From Cylindrodendrum hubeiense (lineage: Eukaryota > Ascomycota > Sordariomycetes > Hypocreales > Nectriaceae), in assembly GCA_014621425.1 (NCBI GenBank), contig JAANBB010000014.1:1-64000 (forward strand): a stretch of 64,000 nt of DNA, given 5' to 3'. Shown here piece after piece: positions 35,201-43,911 of the stretch (its first letter is position 1; each line of letters opens with the position of its first letter). The notes below the pieces were generated by a model. It had not been told where the DNA came from. It searched no databases and saw nothing but the letters and a program-made list of their open reading frames with translations. Position numbers and translations under genes: made by a program.

Positions 35201-36947
35201 CCCCTTTGAGAGTTCACAGGCTTGCAAGCAGGCCCAGGACTGTACAGAAAAGTGCCCAGTACGTGAACTTGATCAAATCCACTACAGTTTGAGTTTTATA
35301 CTCCGCCATATTCGATACTAACATCACATTAGCAAGATGTTGGCTTCAAATGCACTACCGGTGGAAGGTGTCAGTGCACGTACCCTGATTACGGCCGAGG
35401 AACAGGCACGGATTGTACATCTGACTCAGATTGCCGTGGTGACTGCTTGGTTAGTGTATCGCATATCTGGGGGGCTTATTCAACGACATCTAACGCAAAC
35501 ATAGACGGGCGAAATTTACCAATGCAAGATTGCAACAAGCCAGTATGTAAAAGTTTTGCTTCATTTGACAGGATCTAATGAACGAAAAGGGGCGAATGCC
35601 ATTGCAATAGTATCGGTCGACAAAGTGAAGAGAAAAAGCTGAAGAGAGCTCAGTCTGACGAGCCAGTCACTTACATTCACAACAATCAAAAGCTATCCAC
35701 ACAAACTGGAGGTGGAAATTGGGATGATCAGATTGTTATCTCTACAGGCCAATCTGAGCTCTCCGGGTCTGTTCACTTTGCTAAATTCACCAACAAAAGA
35801 TATGCCGACTACCTCGTGGTCTCACCTGGTGCATCACCCCAGCTTGGCATTTGGGCGGCCACTGGTGTGTTTGATAAGGCTAACGCTATGCGTTTCGCCG
35901 ATCTTGATGGTATATTAATCAGATTGTCAGGGCCCAGTTTTAACAGCAGCTAATCGGCAATCTAATGTGATAGGCGACGGAAGAGATGATTACATTGTAG
36001 TCAATGCGCACGGGGGCGTCGATGCTTGGCTAAATAAGGGAGCAAATAATCTGGTCCCTATTGCGAACTTGGTTCCTGACCAGGATGATATCACGCCAGA
36101 CAAGGTCACCTTCGCCGACGTCAACGGTAAGCGTTATTTTAGTTTTCTCCGTACTTTCACTCACTAAATGATACAGGCGATGGCAAAGCAGACTACCTGG
36201 TGATCTGGGAGGGCGGTTCCGTGGATGCGTACATCAATACTGGTAACTTGATCTCCAACAATAAGGACGGCTCAAAAAGGAACTGGAAAGAGAAGATTAC
36301 AATTGCGCCCGGCATCAGCGGAGTGTCTGGTGATAAGATTCGCTTTGCCGATATCAATGGTTCGATATTTGCCTCTCTACATCCAAATGGTCCATGCTTA
36401 CTTGTACTTAGGAGATGGTAAAGCTGACCTATGCGTCCTCTATGATGGCGGTGCCGTAGAGGGTTATATAAATACCGGAGTACTGAACAGAGACCCCAGC
36501 AAACCAAGCTGGCGGCGGCTCCCGGACATGTTTGCTGGCGGCGTGAACGGGGTTCCGGGAGCCAAAGTCCGCCTCGCCGATATCGATGGTATAGATCTTC
36601 CGAAAGGTGCTCAACCGAAAAGAAAACTAACTAGAGTACAAAATAGGTGACAATCTAGCAGACTATCTGGTACTCTACGATGGTGGTGCTGTCAAAGCGT
36701 TCCATAACACTGGCAATCTAGCGGATGATCCGCATGAGGCCAACTTCGAAGACTGGGGCACTATTGCTGATGGAGTGGCTGGCGTCACTGGAGATCAAGT
36801 CCGATTTGCAGATTTAACTGGTACGTTGTTGCTTGAAACCGATATCGGGCGTTGGCTAATAAGACTGTAGGAGATGGAAAGGCTGATTATGTGGTTATCA
36901 ATGATGATAGCTCTATTACACTGATTGCTAACAAGCTTAAATGTTAA
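32203..36947 (+). CDS. giant secreted SGNH hydrolase with Cys-rich modules and FG-GAP repeats
   Basis: One 18-exon model fits with every phase agreeing: 32203-32321, 32389-32789, 32833-33044, 33097-33147, 33201-34161, 34221-34798, 34861-34904, 34959-35031, 35084-35115, 35165-35258, 35333-35449, 35505-35542, 35611-35909, 35974-36126, 36177-36359, 36412-36588, 36647-36820 and 36871-36947 (1260 residues). Order: signal peptide; Lys-Arg site near residue 35; helical domain of unknown type; Ser/Thr linker; Cys-rich segment; SGNH/GDSL esterase domain with GDSIT (Ser ~318), GTND (Asn ~393) and DYKH (Asp/His ~483/486); three FG-GAP/VCBS units with D-x-DGDG-x-ADY loops; four Cys-rich modules ending C-x5-C-x3-C; then a second FG-GAP array ending ANKLKC. 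The 35032-35083 intron has a GC donor (GCAAGT). It probably deacylates an extracellular polymer or binds carbohydrate, but the substrate is unknown. Confidence 0.8.
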
Positions 36948-36984
36948 GAGTACTCGCAGTCTTATTTTGAAATTTATACTTTGC

Positions 36985-37270
36985 TTTTTCACTTCTTACA
37001 CCAATCAGTGCAGAACCAACCCAACGCACTACCACCAGCCAGCCTGACAAAGGAGACGCCCAATACCAATAGGGCAAAATGTCGGCCCTTTTTCCTTTCC
37101 AACACATCAATTTCAATCCTACAATTGCATAAATAAATTGAAAGGAACCCGCCTCAAACTTTATGTCTCACCTATTCATTCAATAAACTACTCCTGGAAT
37201 CGAAGTGAATGGCCTCGCAATCGGAATTATTGGCTTTGCAGGCCTCTTCAAAACGGGACTGGAGGCATAG
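36985..37270 (+). pseudogene. broken partial copy of the HeLo-E2 gene start and promoter
   Basis: This stretch aligns by eye with 39087-39372 (offset 2102): promoter, leader and the first ~24 codons of the HeLo-E2 gene. The start codon has become ATC, the encoded EVNGLAIGIIGFAGLFKTGLEA still matches EVTGLAIGIVGLAGLFKTTLEA, and a TAG replaces the next Trp codon. It begins about 40 bp after the stop of the SGNH gene. It is a segmental duplicate that has lost function. Confidence 0.8.
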
Positions 37271-37461
37271 CAATCAACGGAGTACACTTTTTGAAAGTCT
37301 CCAGAACTGGCACTAAAGAGCCTCTGTAAGAGGGATACTATATCAAACACAGGATACATGCCAACGGCAGACCAGACATTTCAGGTTGCCAGTGCCCAGT
37401 AATTAACCTAAACCCTCACTTTTTTCCGACAGTGAATTAACCCTGCCCCTCGGCGAGCTAT

Positions 37462-38209
37462 TCATTCAAAGCAGAAACACCTGCCTGTCCGCTCTTGGTC
37501 CTGGACCCACAACTTGGCAGCAGGCACCCACGCTTCGACGCTCGCCTCATCACCAGTTGAGGTAAAATCCGTAGGTGAACTTTCCAGCCGCTCGACCTCT
37601 GGGATAAGCTTCCCCAGAATAAATTCACTGGCCATGGGATCTGTGAAATAGAGTGTATTAAAATGCTCAAAGACCCAGCGAGCTGCTTGATCACGAAAGG
37701 AGGGCTTAATCCCTAATTCGAAAAGCTGTCGATTCCACAGCAGTCTGTAGCCAAGAACTGTGCGCATCCCCTCCCACAAGTACATGTTGCTGACTAGCAC
37801 GTTATTTTCCTCCGCCATAGTTTCTAACGAAGGCCCGGTCGATAACCCGCGGAAAATGGCCATCTGTTTACCTGTAGGGCTGAGGCGCATGGTGCCTGGA
37901 AATGTAGGATCTTTTGGTGTCGGACCAAGACACCACTTTTGAAATCATGTCCTGCAAAGCTTGCATTGCATATGCTGCCCGGCCAAATTTGGGCCGACAA
38001 AGGCCAGGGTATTTTGGACAATTGTTAAAAATAGAGCGATCGATGTCTGAATCGGCTCTCGCCGACACAGCTTCATGGATCGCAGTATCCGGTGGGCTCC
38101 CGGGATATGAACCGACCATACTACAGCACATCGGTCAGCGATGCTCCAATAAAGGGGCGCTGGTCGAGTTGAGGACGTACCTTGCTTGGGTACTGGGTTC
38201 TCCAGCCAT
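37462..38209 (-). pseudogene. frameshifted hypothetical gene
   Basis: Two minus-strand exons: 38181-38209 (MAGEPSTQA) and 38120-37462, with an intron of donor GTACGT and acceptor CTGTAG. The second exon changes frame at a T-run (37937-37940, AAAA on the coding strand): upstream reads FGRAAYAMQALQDMISK and downstream reads CLGPTPKDPTFPGTMRLSP, then MRTVLGYRLLWNRQLFELG and FEHFNTLYFTDPMASEF. Removing one A would join both parts smoothly, so it is either a recent pseudogene or a homopolymer error. Family not recognised; no signal peptide. It sits between the broken and the intact HeLo copies, so it may have been inside the duplicated segment. Confidence 0.5.
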
Positions 38210-39300
38210 GAACGAAGCAATAAAGTGAGATTGATATTGCGGCGCCTCGTGGTTGACTGTGCTGGGAGGGAGTGGCTCGGGGATAGTTAGAGTGTAAGTC
38301 GTAGTGATACTGCTGGGTGAGGGCGTTGGGGGCGTTATATACTAGAAAGAGCAAACATCATCACAACACTGGCGTACCAACAATGCACAACTCACAAGCC
38401 GCAGATAGGCCTTTGGAAATTTAATAACTACTGACACCATCAAATCCAAGACATGATTATGTGGTTCACAGCAGGATCATTCGTGATGAGCTCCTTTCAT
38501 GCTGCCAGACCTCCACGTAGATTATCTCTTGTGTGATTTTGTGCATCTCCGCAATACTAAATCACATGGTTTCATGAAACACAAAAGGATGAACAAAAAG
38601 AAAGCATAAAAAGAAAACATACAACACCGAGGATTCACTGGTCGTCACCGACCCAATTACTAATTCGGCACTCACCAGGTTATCGATGGGAGATCAGATG
38701 GGATCCCGAGCTCTCTGGTGGCTATGGTCGTATGTGGTGGTTTTGAGAGTCGCCCGCACTTATGAGACAGGTGCAAATGACTCTACGAGGGTGGGATCTA
38801 TAATGAAATGACTACTGGGGAAGAACTCAGGTGAACCATCGGCCTATCCAATAGCCAGATAACAACAGAATCCTATTCTCTAGCATGAATTGAGGATTGG
38901 GATTTGTTTAACGGACAGTGACTGAGCTAGTGGCAATATACGATACAAGGAAGGGTTGGCATGCTAAAGGAGTAGGCCACGGACGCATCTTTTGCTTTAA
39001 TCAGCGAATTTGACAGATAATTGCGAACCAGATATCCTTACCAACCTGGGAATTATTCGTATTCGTAGAATATAAAATAGCGCTTAACAACGTGGTGCAC
39101 CAATTAGTGCGAAATCCGCCTAATGCACTGCCACCGGCGAGGCTGACAAGCGTGACGCCCAATGCCAATAGGGCTGAAGTGCCGGCCCTCTTTCCATTTG
39201 AACCGATCAATATCACTCCTACAACTGCATCACTAAATTGATAGGAACCTCGGCCTCTGACTGCATCTTGAGCCTATTTACTCAACAAAATACTCCTGGA
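38210..39300. other. intergenic region upstream of the HeLo-E2 gene
   Basis: AT-rich. The last ~215 bp are the parent of the duplicated promoter at 36985. A minus-strand open frame at 39001-39216 encodes a hydrophobic Gly/Ala/Leu-rich peptide, but its copy at 36985-37130 is not conserved in frame, so it is not called. Confidence 0.5.
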
Positions 39301-40848
39301 ATGGAAGTGACTGGCCTCGCGATCGGAATTGTTGGTTTGGCAGGCCTCTTCAAAACGACGCTGGAGGCATGGGAATTCGTCGATGCCGCCCGGGATCATG
39401 CTGAGAATTTCAATTACCTCAAGACTAGACTGGACAACCAGCGTGCAATCTTCCTAATATGGGCTGAGAGACTGGAATTCTTCTCCTCGAGCGGATACAA
39501 CAAGGCTCTCAATTCTCCGCAGAGGCGAGCACATCAGATTGCCGACACGTTGAAGCAGATCGCCGTTCTTTTCTCCAACGTGGATCAACTGGCCCAAAAG
39601 TACGGATTTAAAATCGTTCGCCAGACACTGGTGTCGCTCAGTTGGCTGGACAGCAATTCTCCTCAAGGAGGGTCCTCAGCAATCTTCGGGGACAGATACG
39701 CCAATCTGCGGACTATTGTCCGTGGAGAACGATCACCTAAAAGTCGCCTGGATATCTTCCACACCGAAACTCAGCGACAGCAGGACAGCGCCTCAATCTG
39801 GACAAAGACAAAATGGTCCATCCGAGATGAGAAGAAAACAACAGTGTTGATTGATCAGATCACAGCGCTTGTGGACGACCTAGACAAGTTAACCCGCGAT
39901 ATCCCAGTTGCTAAGACAATGGAGCAATTAGCGGCTGAAGCTGTCTCGGAAGTTAGCAGAGCTGCACTTATTGAGATTGAGGAGAGTTCTCGGGGCAGAG
40001 AAACTATCATCTCCAGCGCCGCCAGCATTCGTCTCAGCATGTTTGGAGCTCAGACAGTTGGTACGGCGAGCACGAGGACGGGAACCTTCGTGACTGCTGG
40101 GACACGTCCGTCATCGCATCAAGAACCACAAAGCCATAACGCAGTCACAATTGACGCAATTAATGATGAAGACCAAACACATGTGCAATTTTTGGACTTC
40201 TCGGTTGTTGAAACGGAAAACCGCCAAGCTTGTGCGGCTCTCTTGTCCCATTTGGGGGTGGTTACACCAGGTCAAAGTCGTTCCGGTACCAATGCGAAAC
40301 GAATACACCTGGAGATGGTCGACTGGGTTGAGCGGATAGACCCAAATGGATGGTACACCATATCACCCATCAGCGACTCGCGCATAGATGCCTTTCTTGG
40401 TACACTCCGCGGACCAACTGGTACTCCGTACGAGTCAGGAATATTCCATGTTCGCATTAACGCTGGCAAACCATATCCGTTCAGGGCGCCAAAAGTGTGG
40501 TTTTTGACGAGGATTCTCCATCCCAATATCGATGTCCATGGCGCTATTTGCATGAGTATACTTGACAATGGAGATGAACATGGATGGTCACCTGCCATAA
40601 CAATGGAGAAGCTGCTCGTCTGCCTGGCCTCACTTCTTGACGAACCAAACTGGGATAACCCGGTTGAGAGCGCTTTGCCTCTGGAGTGGACACCCAACAA
40701 GGATGAATTCAAGTTGCGAGCGAGGGAATGGACGCGTAAATATGCTACAGGGCGTATTATATACCCTGGAGAGAGAGAGGATGGGTTCTACACAGTGAGT
40801 GAACTAGCTACAACGACGCAAACTCCAAACATGGTGGCGGGGAATTAG
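39301..40848 (+). CDS. HeLo-domain / E2 ubiquitin-conjugating enzyme fusion
   Basis: Single-exon 515-residue protein. The N-terminus, MEVTGLAIGIVGLAGLFKTT then LEAWEFVDAARDH, and the following helical region to about residue 210 match HeLo (HET-s/LopB) domains, the membrane-targeting cell-death domain of fungal incompatibility and NLR systems. A variable linker of ~110 residues follows. Residues ~332-490 form a UBC (E2) domain: FLGTLRGPTGTPYESGIFHV, KPYPFRAPKVWFLTRILHPN, DVHGAICMSIL with the catalytic Cys at about 417, WSPAITMEKLLVCLASLLDE and PNWDNPV. The HPN motif and Cys are intact. The start was chosen at 39301 because HeLo domains begin exactly this way. A decayed copy of its 5' end lies at 36985-37270. 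I infer a link between ubiquitin transfer and cell-death signalling; no NLR or amyloid motif is visible in the window. Confidence 0.85.
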   Translation: MEVTGLAIGIVGLAGLFKTTLEAWEFVDAARDHAENFNYLKTRLDNQRAIFLIWAERLEFFSSSGYNKALNSPQRRAHQIADTLKQIAVLFSNVDQLAQKYGFKIVRQTLVSLSWLDSNSPQGGSSAIFGDRYANLRTIVRGERSPKSRLDIFHTETQRQQDSASIWTKTKWSIRDEKKTTVLIDQITALVDDLDKLTRDIPVAKTMEQLAAEAVSEVSRAALIEIEESSRGRETIISSAASIRLSMFGAQTVGTASTRTGTFVTAGTRPSSHQEPQSHNAVTIDAINDEDQTHVQFLDFSVVETENRQACAALLSHLGVVTPGQSRSGTNAKRIHLEMVDWVERIDPNGWYTISPISDSRIDAFLGTLRGPTGTPYESGIFHVRINAGKPYPFRAPKVWFLTRILHPNIDVHGAICMSILDNGDEHGWSPAITMEKLLVCLASLLDEPNWDNPVESALPLEWTPNKDEFKLRAREWTRKYATGRIIYPGEREDGFYTVSELATTTQTPNMVAGN

Positions 40849-41188
40849 TAGCAGGGAACTAGTATGTAAATAATGAATTAAGGAATCACCCATCATACTC
40901 AAGAGCCATCTACCAAGTATCGCAGTAGTGTTTTGTTTCTAAGACGAGATTGTTTCTTGAAAGCGCTCAGACTAAGGCAAAAGGTCGCACGGTATTCACT
41001 GCTTCATATCTATACTCTCAACCTAAAAGTCATTTGCTATAAATAGCAGTGTCTAGACAAAGCAAAATCATTAACCACCCTCTGCCACTGTCCTTGAGTC
41101 TCACTACCACTCAGTTTAGTATTATCGAACCTTTGCAATATGAAAATAGAATTGGTATCTTGAATCGCCCGCAAATATGTCAACTATA
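40849..41188. other. convergent intergenic stretch
   Basis: 3' flanks of the HeLo-E2 gene and the ferroxidase gene. AT-rich; no gene seen. Confidence 0.5.
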
Positions 41189-43060
41189 CTACTCCTTCGT
41201 AGGTCGGGCTGAGTTCTCTTCAACAACAACCTCGTCTTGATCACTACTAGGGGCAGCGAAGTCTGTCAGGTTCTTGTTCTTAATGTCTGCCAAGCCATAG
41301 ATGACAATGCTGACAATGCCAATGACTGCGGAAATAACCGAAAAGACAAGCGCTATGATTCCACGTTTGGTGAAGCCTGCTGGGATCCAGGCAGGTTGCT
41401 CATTTTGTCCACAAAGATCAAAGAAGTCTTCTGTGTTAGCCGCTGCGTTTCCCTTATACGGGACGCTCGCTGCTTTGCACACTTCGTAGTGGTCATCGGG
41501 GATGCTCACTCGCTCCTGGATCTTTTCTGGGGCTTCGATCATGAGCATTGCTAAACCTGAAGACAAATGCCAGTCGATGTGGCAGTGGAAGATCCATACT
41601 CCAGGATTGTCAGCCACGAAGCGGATGACCAAATATCCCTGGGGAGGTAACACAATGGTGTCCCTTCTCGAGGGGTATTTGGGGAAGCTAGAATGGTTCT
41701 TGGGGTCGTATGGGATCGGATCACCATTCAGATAATCATAAAAGGTAGGACCATATGGTGGCTGGCGGTCGATGACTTGGAACTGATGGCCGTGAAGATG
41801 GAATGGATGAGATCCGCTGTCCGCATTGTTCAGAACTAATTGAACGACATCGTTGTGCTTGAGGACGACAGAGTGGGTGAAGTCGCCGTAGATTGAGGCG
41901 TTGCCAGCCGCATCCCCAGCCGACAGGACAGTGTACAATGCGGGGACCTTGGGGGCCGTGTAGCTGATGTTGTTCAGGAATGCGTAGTTGAATCCGGTCA
42001 TGAGGTTCTTCATGTACACCGTGACGTCAATTTCCATGTCTGGTTCTGGGAGCAGTTCCTGCTTATCATATGGGACAAGGTCAAAGTCATCAGAGGGATT
42101 TAAGCCGGTGCTGTCGGCGGCTTTCACGATGCCCTGCGGATGCGATGCCGTTTTGTTGTACTCAAGCCAATTTGTGTTGTTCAACTTGAGACCATCTGGA
42201 ATCGTGTCGAGAAGACTGGAGTCGGCCACTGTAACAATTGGATAGTTCTTTTCTGTCGAGTTCTTGGTGGTGAGAAGGATGGCGTAGCGTTGCGCTACAG
42301 AGAGATAAAGCATGCTGGCTTCCTTGGGCTCTGTGTAGACACCATCGACTTCCACAATCTTGAAGGTGTGATCCTCTATGTAGAAATACTGGCCCACAAA
42401 CGCTCCGTAATTGATCAATCTGATCAGATAGGTCGTGTCTGGCTTCACAGATATGCTGGAGTTCATGGTGTCGTTGAGCAAAAACGAGCCTGGCACGGGC
42501 TCCGCCCCAGAAGGATTGTAAAGCGACATGAATTGAGCCTCGAGATCTTCGACCAACTCATGGTACCAGTCAGTCATGCTAAGCACAATCTCTTCGTCGT
42601 AGTCATCCGCAAAAAAGGCATCGTCGTCATGAATAAGCAATGCGCCCCGATAACCATCAGGATAGCAGTATTCGGTATGGCAATGGTACCAATAAGTGCC
42701 GCTCTGGTCGACAGTGAAGTTGTAGGTGATGCTTGAGCCTGGAGGTACTGGACACTGAGTGACCATTGAAGGCCCATCCATCTCATTTGTGCCGTTCTGG
42801 AACATGCCATGGAAATGGATGGAAGCTGACTTGTCGCCAAGCTTATTGTTCATGTTCACTACCAGCCGGTCTCCTTTGTCGACATCAATGGTAGGCAGCG
42901 GCCACTGGCCATTGATGCCCACAACCTTTCGCTCCTGCAAGCCATCGGGGTTTGCAGTGACCCAAGTGACATTGAAGTCATATGTGACCGTTTTGGCCTC
43001 GCAGCCGTATGCTGCGAGGGCCAGAAGGGAAAAGAAACCGAGGAAGGAAAATCTAGCCAT
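41189..43060 (-). CDS. fet3: Fet3-type multicopper ferroxidase
   Basis: Plasma-membrane multicopper oxidase that oxidises Fe2+ for uptake by Ftr1. Single exon, 623 residues. Signal peptide MARFSFLGFFSLLALAAYGCEA; the ATG at 43060 was preferred over 43102 because it starts this signal. Copper sites: SIHFHGMF, the Fet3-typical WYHCHTEYCYPDG, SHPFHLHGHQF and IFHCHIDWHLSSGLAMLMIE. A C-terminal membrane helix (IIALVFSVISAVIGIVSIVI) and a short acidic cytoplasmic tail (SDQDEVVVEEN) fit Fet3 and not laccases. Many Asn-x-Ser/Thr sites indicate glycosylation. It is divergently transcribed from ftr1 with an 851-bp shared promoter that holds two SreA-type sites. Confidence 0.95.
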   Translation of the reverse strand: MARFSFLGFFSLLALAAYGCEAKTVTYDFNVTWVTANPDGLQERKVVGINGQWPLPTIDVDKGDRLVVNMNNKLGDKSASIHFHGMFQNGTNEMDGPSMVTQCPVPPGSSITYNFTVDQSGTYWYHCHTEYCYPDGYRGALLIHDDDAFFADDYDEEIVLSMTDWYHELVEDLEAQFMSLYNPSGAEPVPGSFLLNDTMNSSISVKPDTTYLIRLINYGAFVGQYFYIEDHTFKIVEVDGVYTEPKEASMLYLSVAQRYAILLTTKNSTEKNYPIVTVADSSLLDTIPDGLKLNNTNWLEYNKTASHPQGIVKAADSTGLNPSDDFDLVPYDKQELLPEPDMEIDVTVYMKNLMTGFNYAFLNNISYTAPKVPALYTVLSAGDAAGNASIYGDFTHSVVLKHNDVVQLVLNNADSGSHPFHLHGHQFQVIDRQPPYGPTFYDYLNGDPIPYDPKNHSSFPKYPSRRDTIVLPPQGYLVIRFVADNPGVWIFHCHIDWHLSSGLAMLMIEAPEKIQERVSIPDDHYEVCKAASVPYKGNAAANTEDFFDLCGQNEQPAWIPAGFTKRGIIALVFSVISAVIGIVSIVIYGLADIKNKNLTDFAAPSSDQDEVVVEENSARPTKE

Positions 43061-43489
43061 CTTCCAACCAGATATAGGATGGATTAAGATGGATGTTTCC
43101 AAAAGAGAAACCGCGAGCTCGCAAATCAGATGGTATTATTGTTTCGTTTGCTGAAGGACATGCCCGAGTCCTGACATGAATCCGTCGTTGGACAAGGTTA
43201 AGAATTGAGAGATGCTTTTTTCCTACACGGCAGGGCACAATCGGGTGATGGATTGAAGCTTCAATTGTTCTCAATTTGGACCCAGAAAAGGACCCAGTAT
43301 TCTACACATGAAGCGCGCCATTCTCATTCCCGACGATAAAAGTTATTCCCTCAATTCTCTCCAATGTCATCCCATTCTGCCCACTAGGGTGGAAGTGAAT
43401 GTATCTGAGGCGTCGATAGACCATCCGAACAGCCGTGGGCTGATGCTTCGGCATCGACAATCCGGGATTTAATGGGGGCTGTTATCGAC

Positions 43490-43498
43490 ATCAGATAA
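43490..43498. promoter_or_regulatory. SreA/Sre1-type GATA site ATCAGATAA
   Basis: Exact match to ATCWGATAA, the binding consensus of the fungal iron-responsive GATA repressors SreA/Sre1/Urbs1. Occupancy is inferred. Confidence 0.7.
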
Positions 43499-43679
43499 TC
43501 TAAGTGGAGGCTCCGGATTGAAAGTGCCGAACTCTGCACGAACGTATTCGGTTAAGACGGCATCACGGCATGATCGGCACCAAACCCGCACTTTACAACC
43601 AATACGAAGGCCGCATCCATAACGCCCTCTGCGAGTGAGTTTTGCATTTTTGACCTCTCAACACGTCTCCAATCTGATC

Positions 43680-43688
43680 ATCTGATAA
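43680..43688. promoter_or_regulatory. SreA/Sre1-type GATA site ATCTGATAA
   Basis: A second exact ATCWGATAA match, 190 bp from the first and 224 bp upstream of the ftr1 ATG. Confidence 0.7.
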
Positions 43689-43911
43689 CTTTACGAGGTT
43701 CTTAATCGAGAGAGATTAGCATTGGCTAGTGCGGTTGGGGGGATGACACCCTTCAAATTTTCCTAGCCTACCGGAGGGCTGGGTTGGCACTTATTCCTTC
43801 AACCCATCCCGACTTAAGCCAGGAATTACCTCCCTGCGTAACCCAACACCGATTCAATTCTACTGGAAATTTCTTCGGCTTCCTTCTCCAATTTCTCGGC
43901 ATACGGCAGCC

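Larger units (their letters stand above)
43061..43911. promoter_or_regulatory. bidirectional fet3-ftr1 promoter
   Basis: Shared upstream region of the two reductive iron-uptake genes. It contains two perfect ATCWGATAA sites (separate entries) and a near miss AATCTGATCA at 43671-43680. The divergent layout with one control region fits joint iron repression. Confidence 0.8.

Noticed and set aside
39001..39216. Minus-strand hydrophobic frame (ILIGSNGKRAGTSALLALG...) opposite the HeLo-E2 promoter
   Set aside because: The duplicated copy at 36985-37130 does not keep the frame as protein, and the stretch is explained as promoter of the plus-strand gene.
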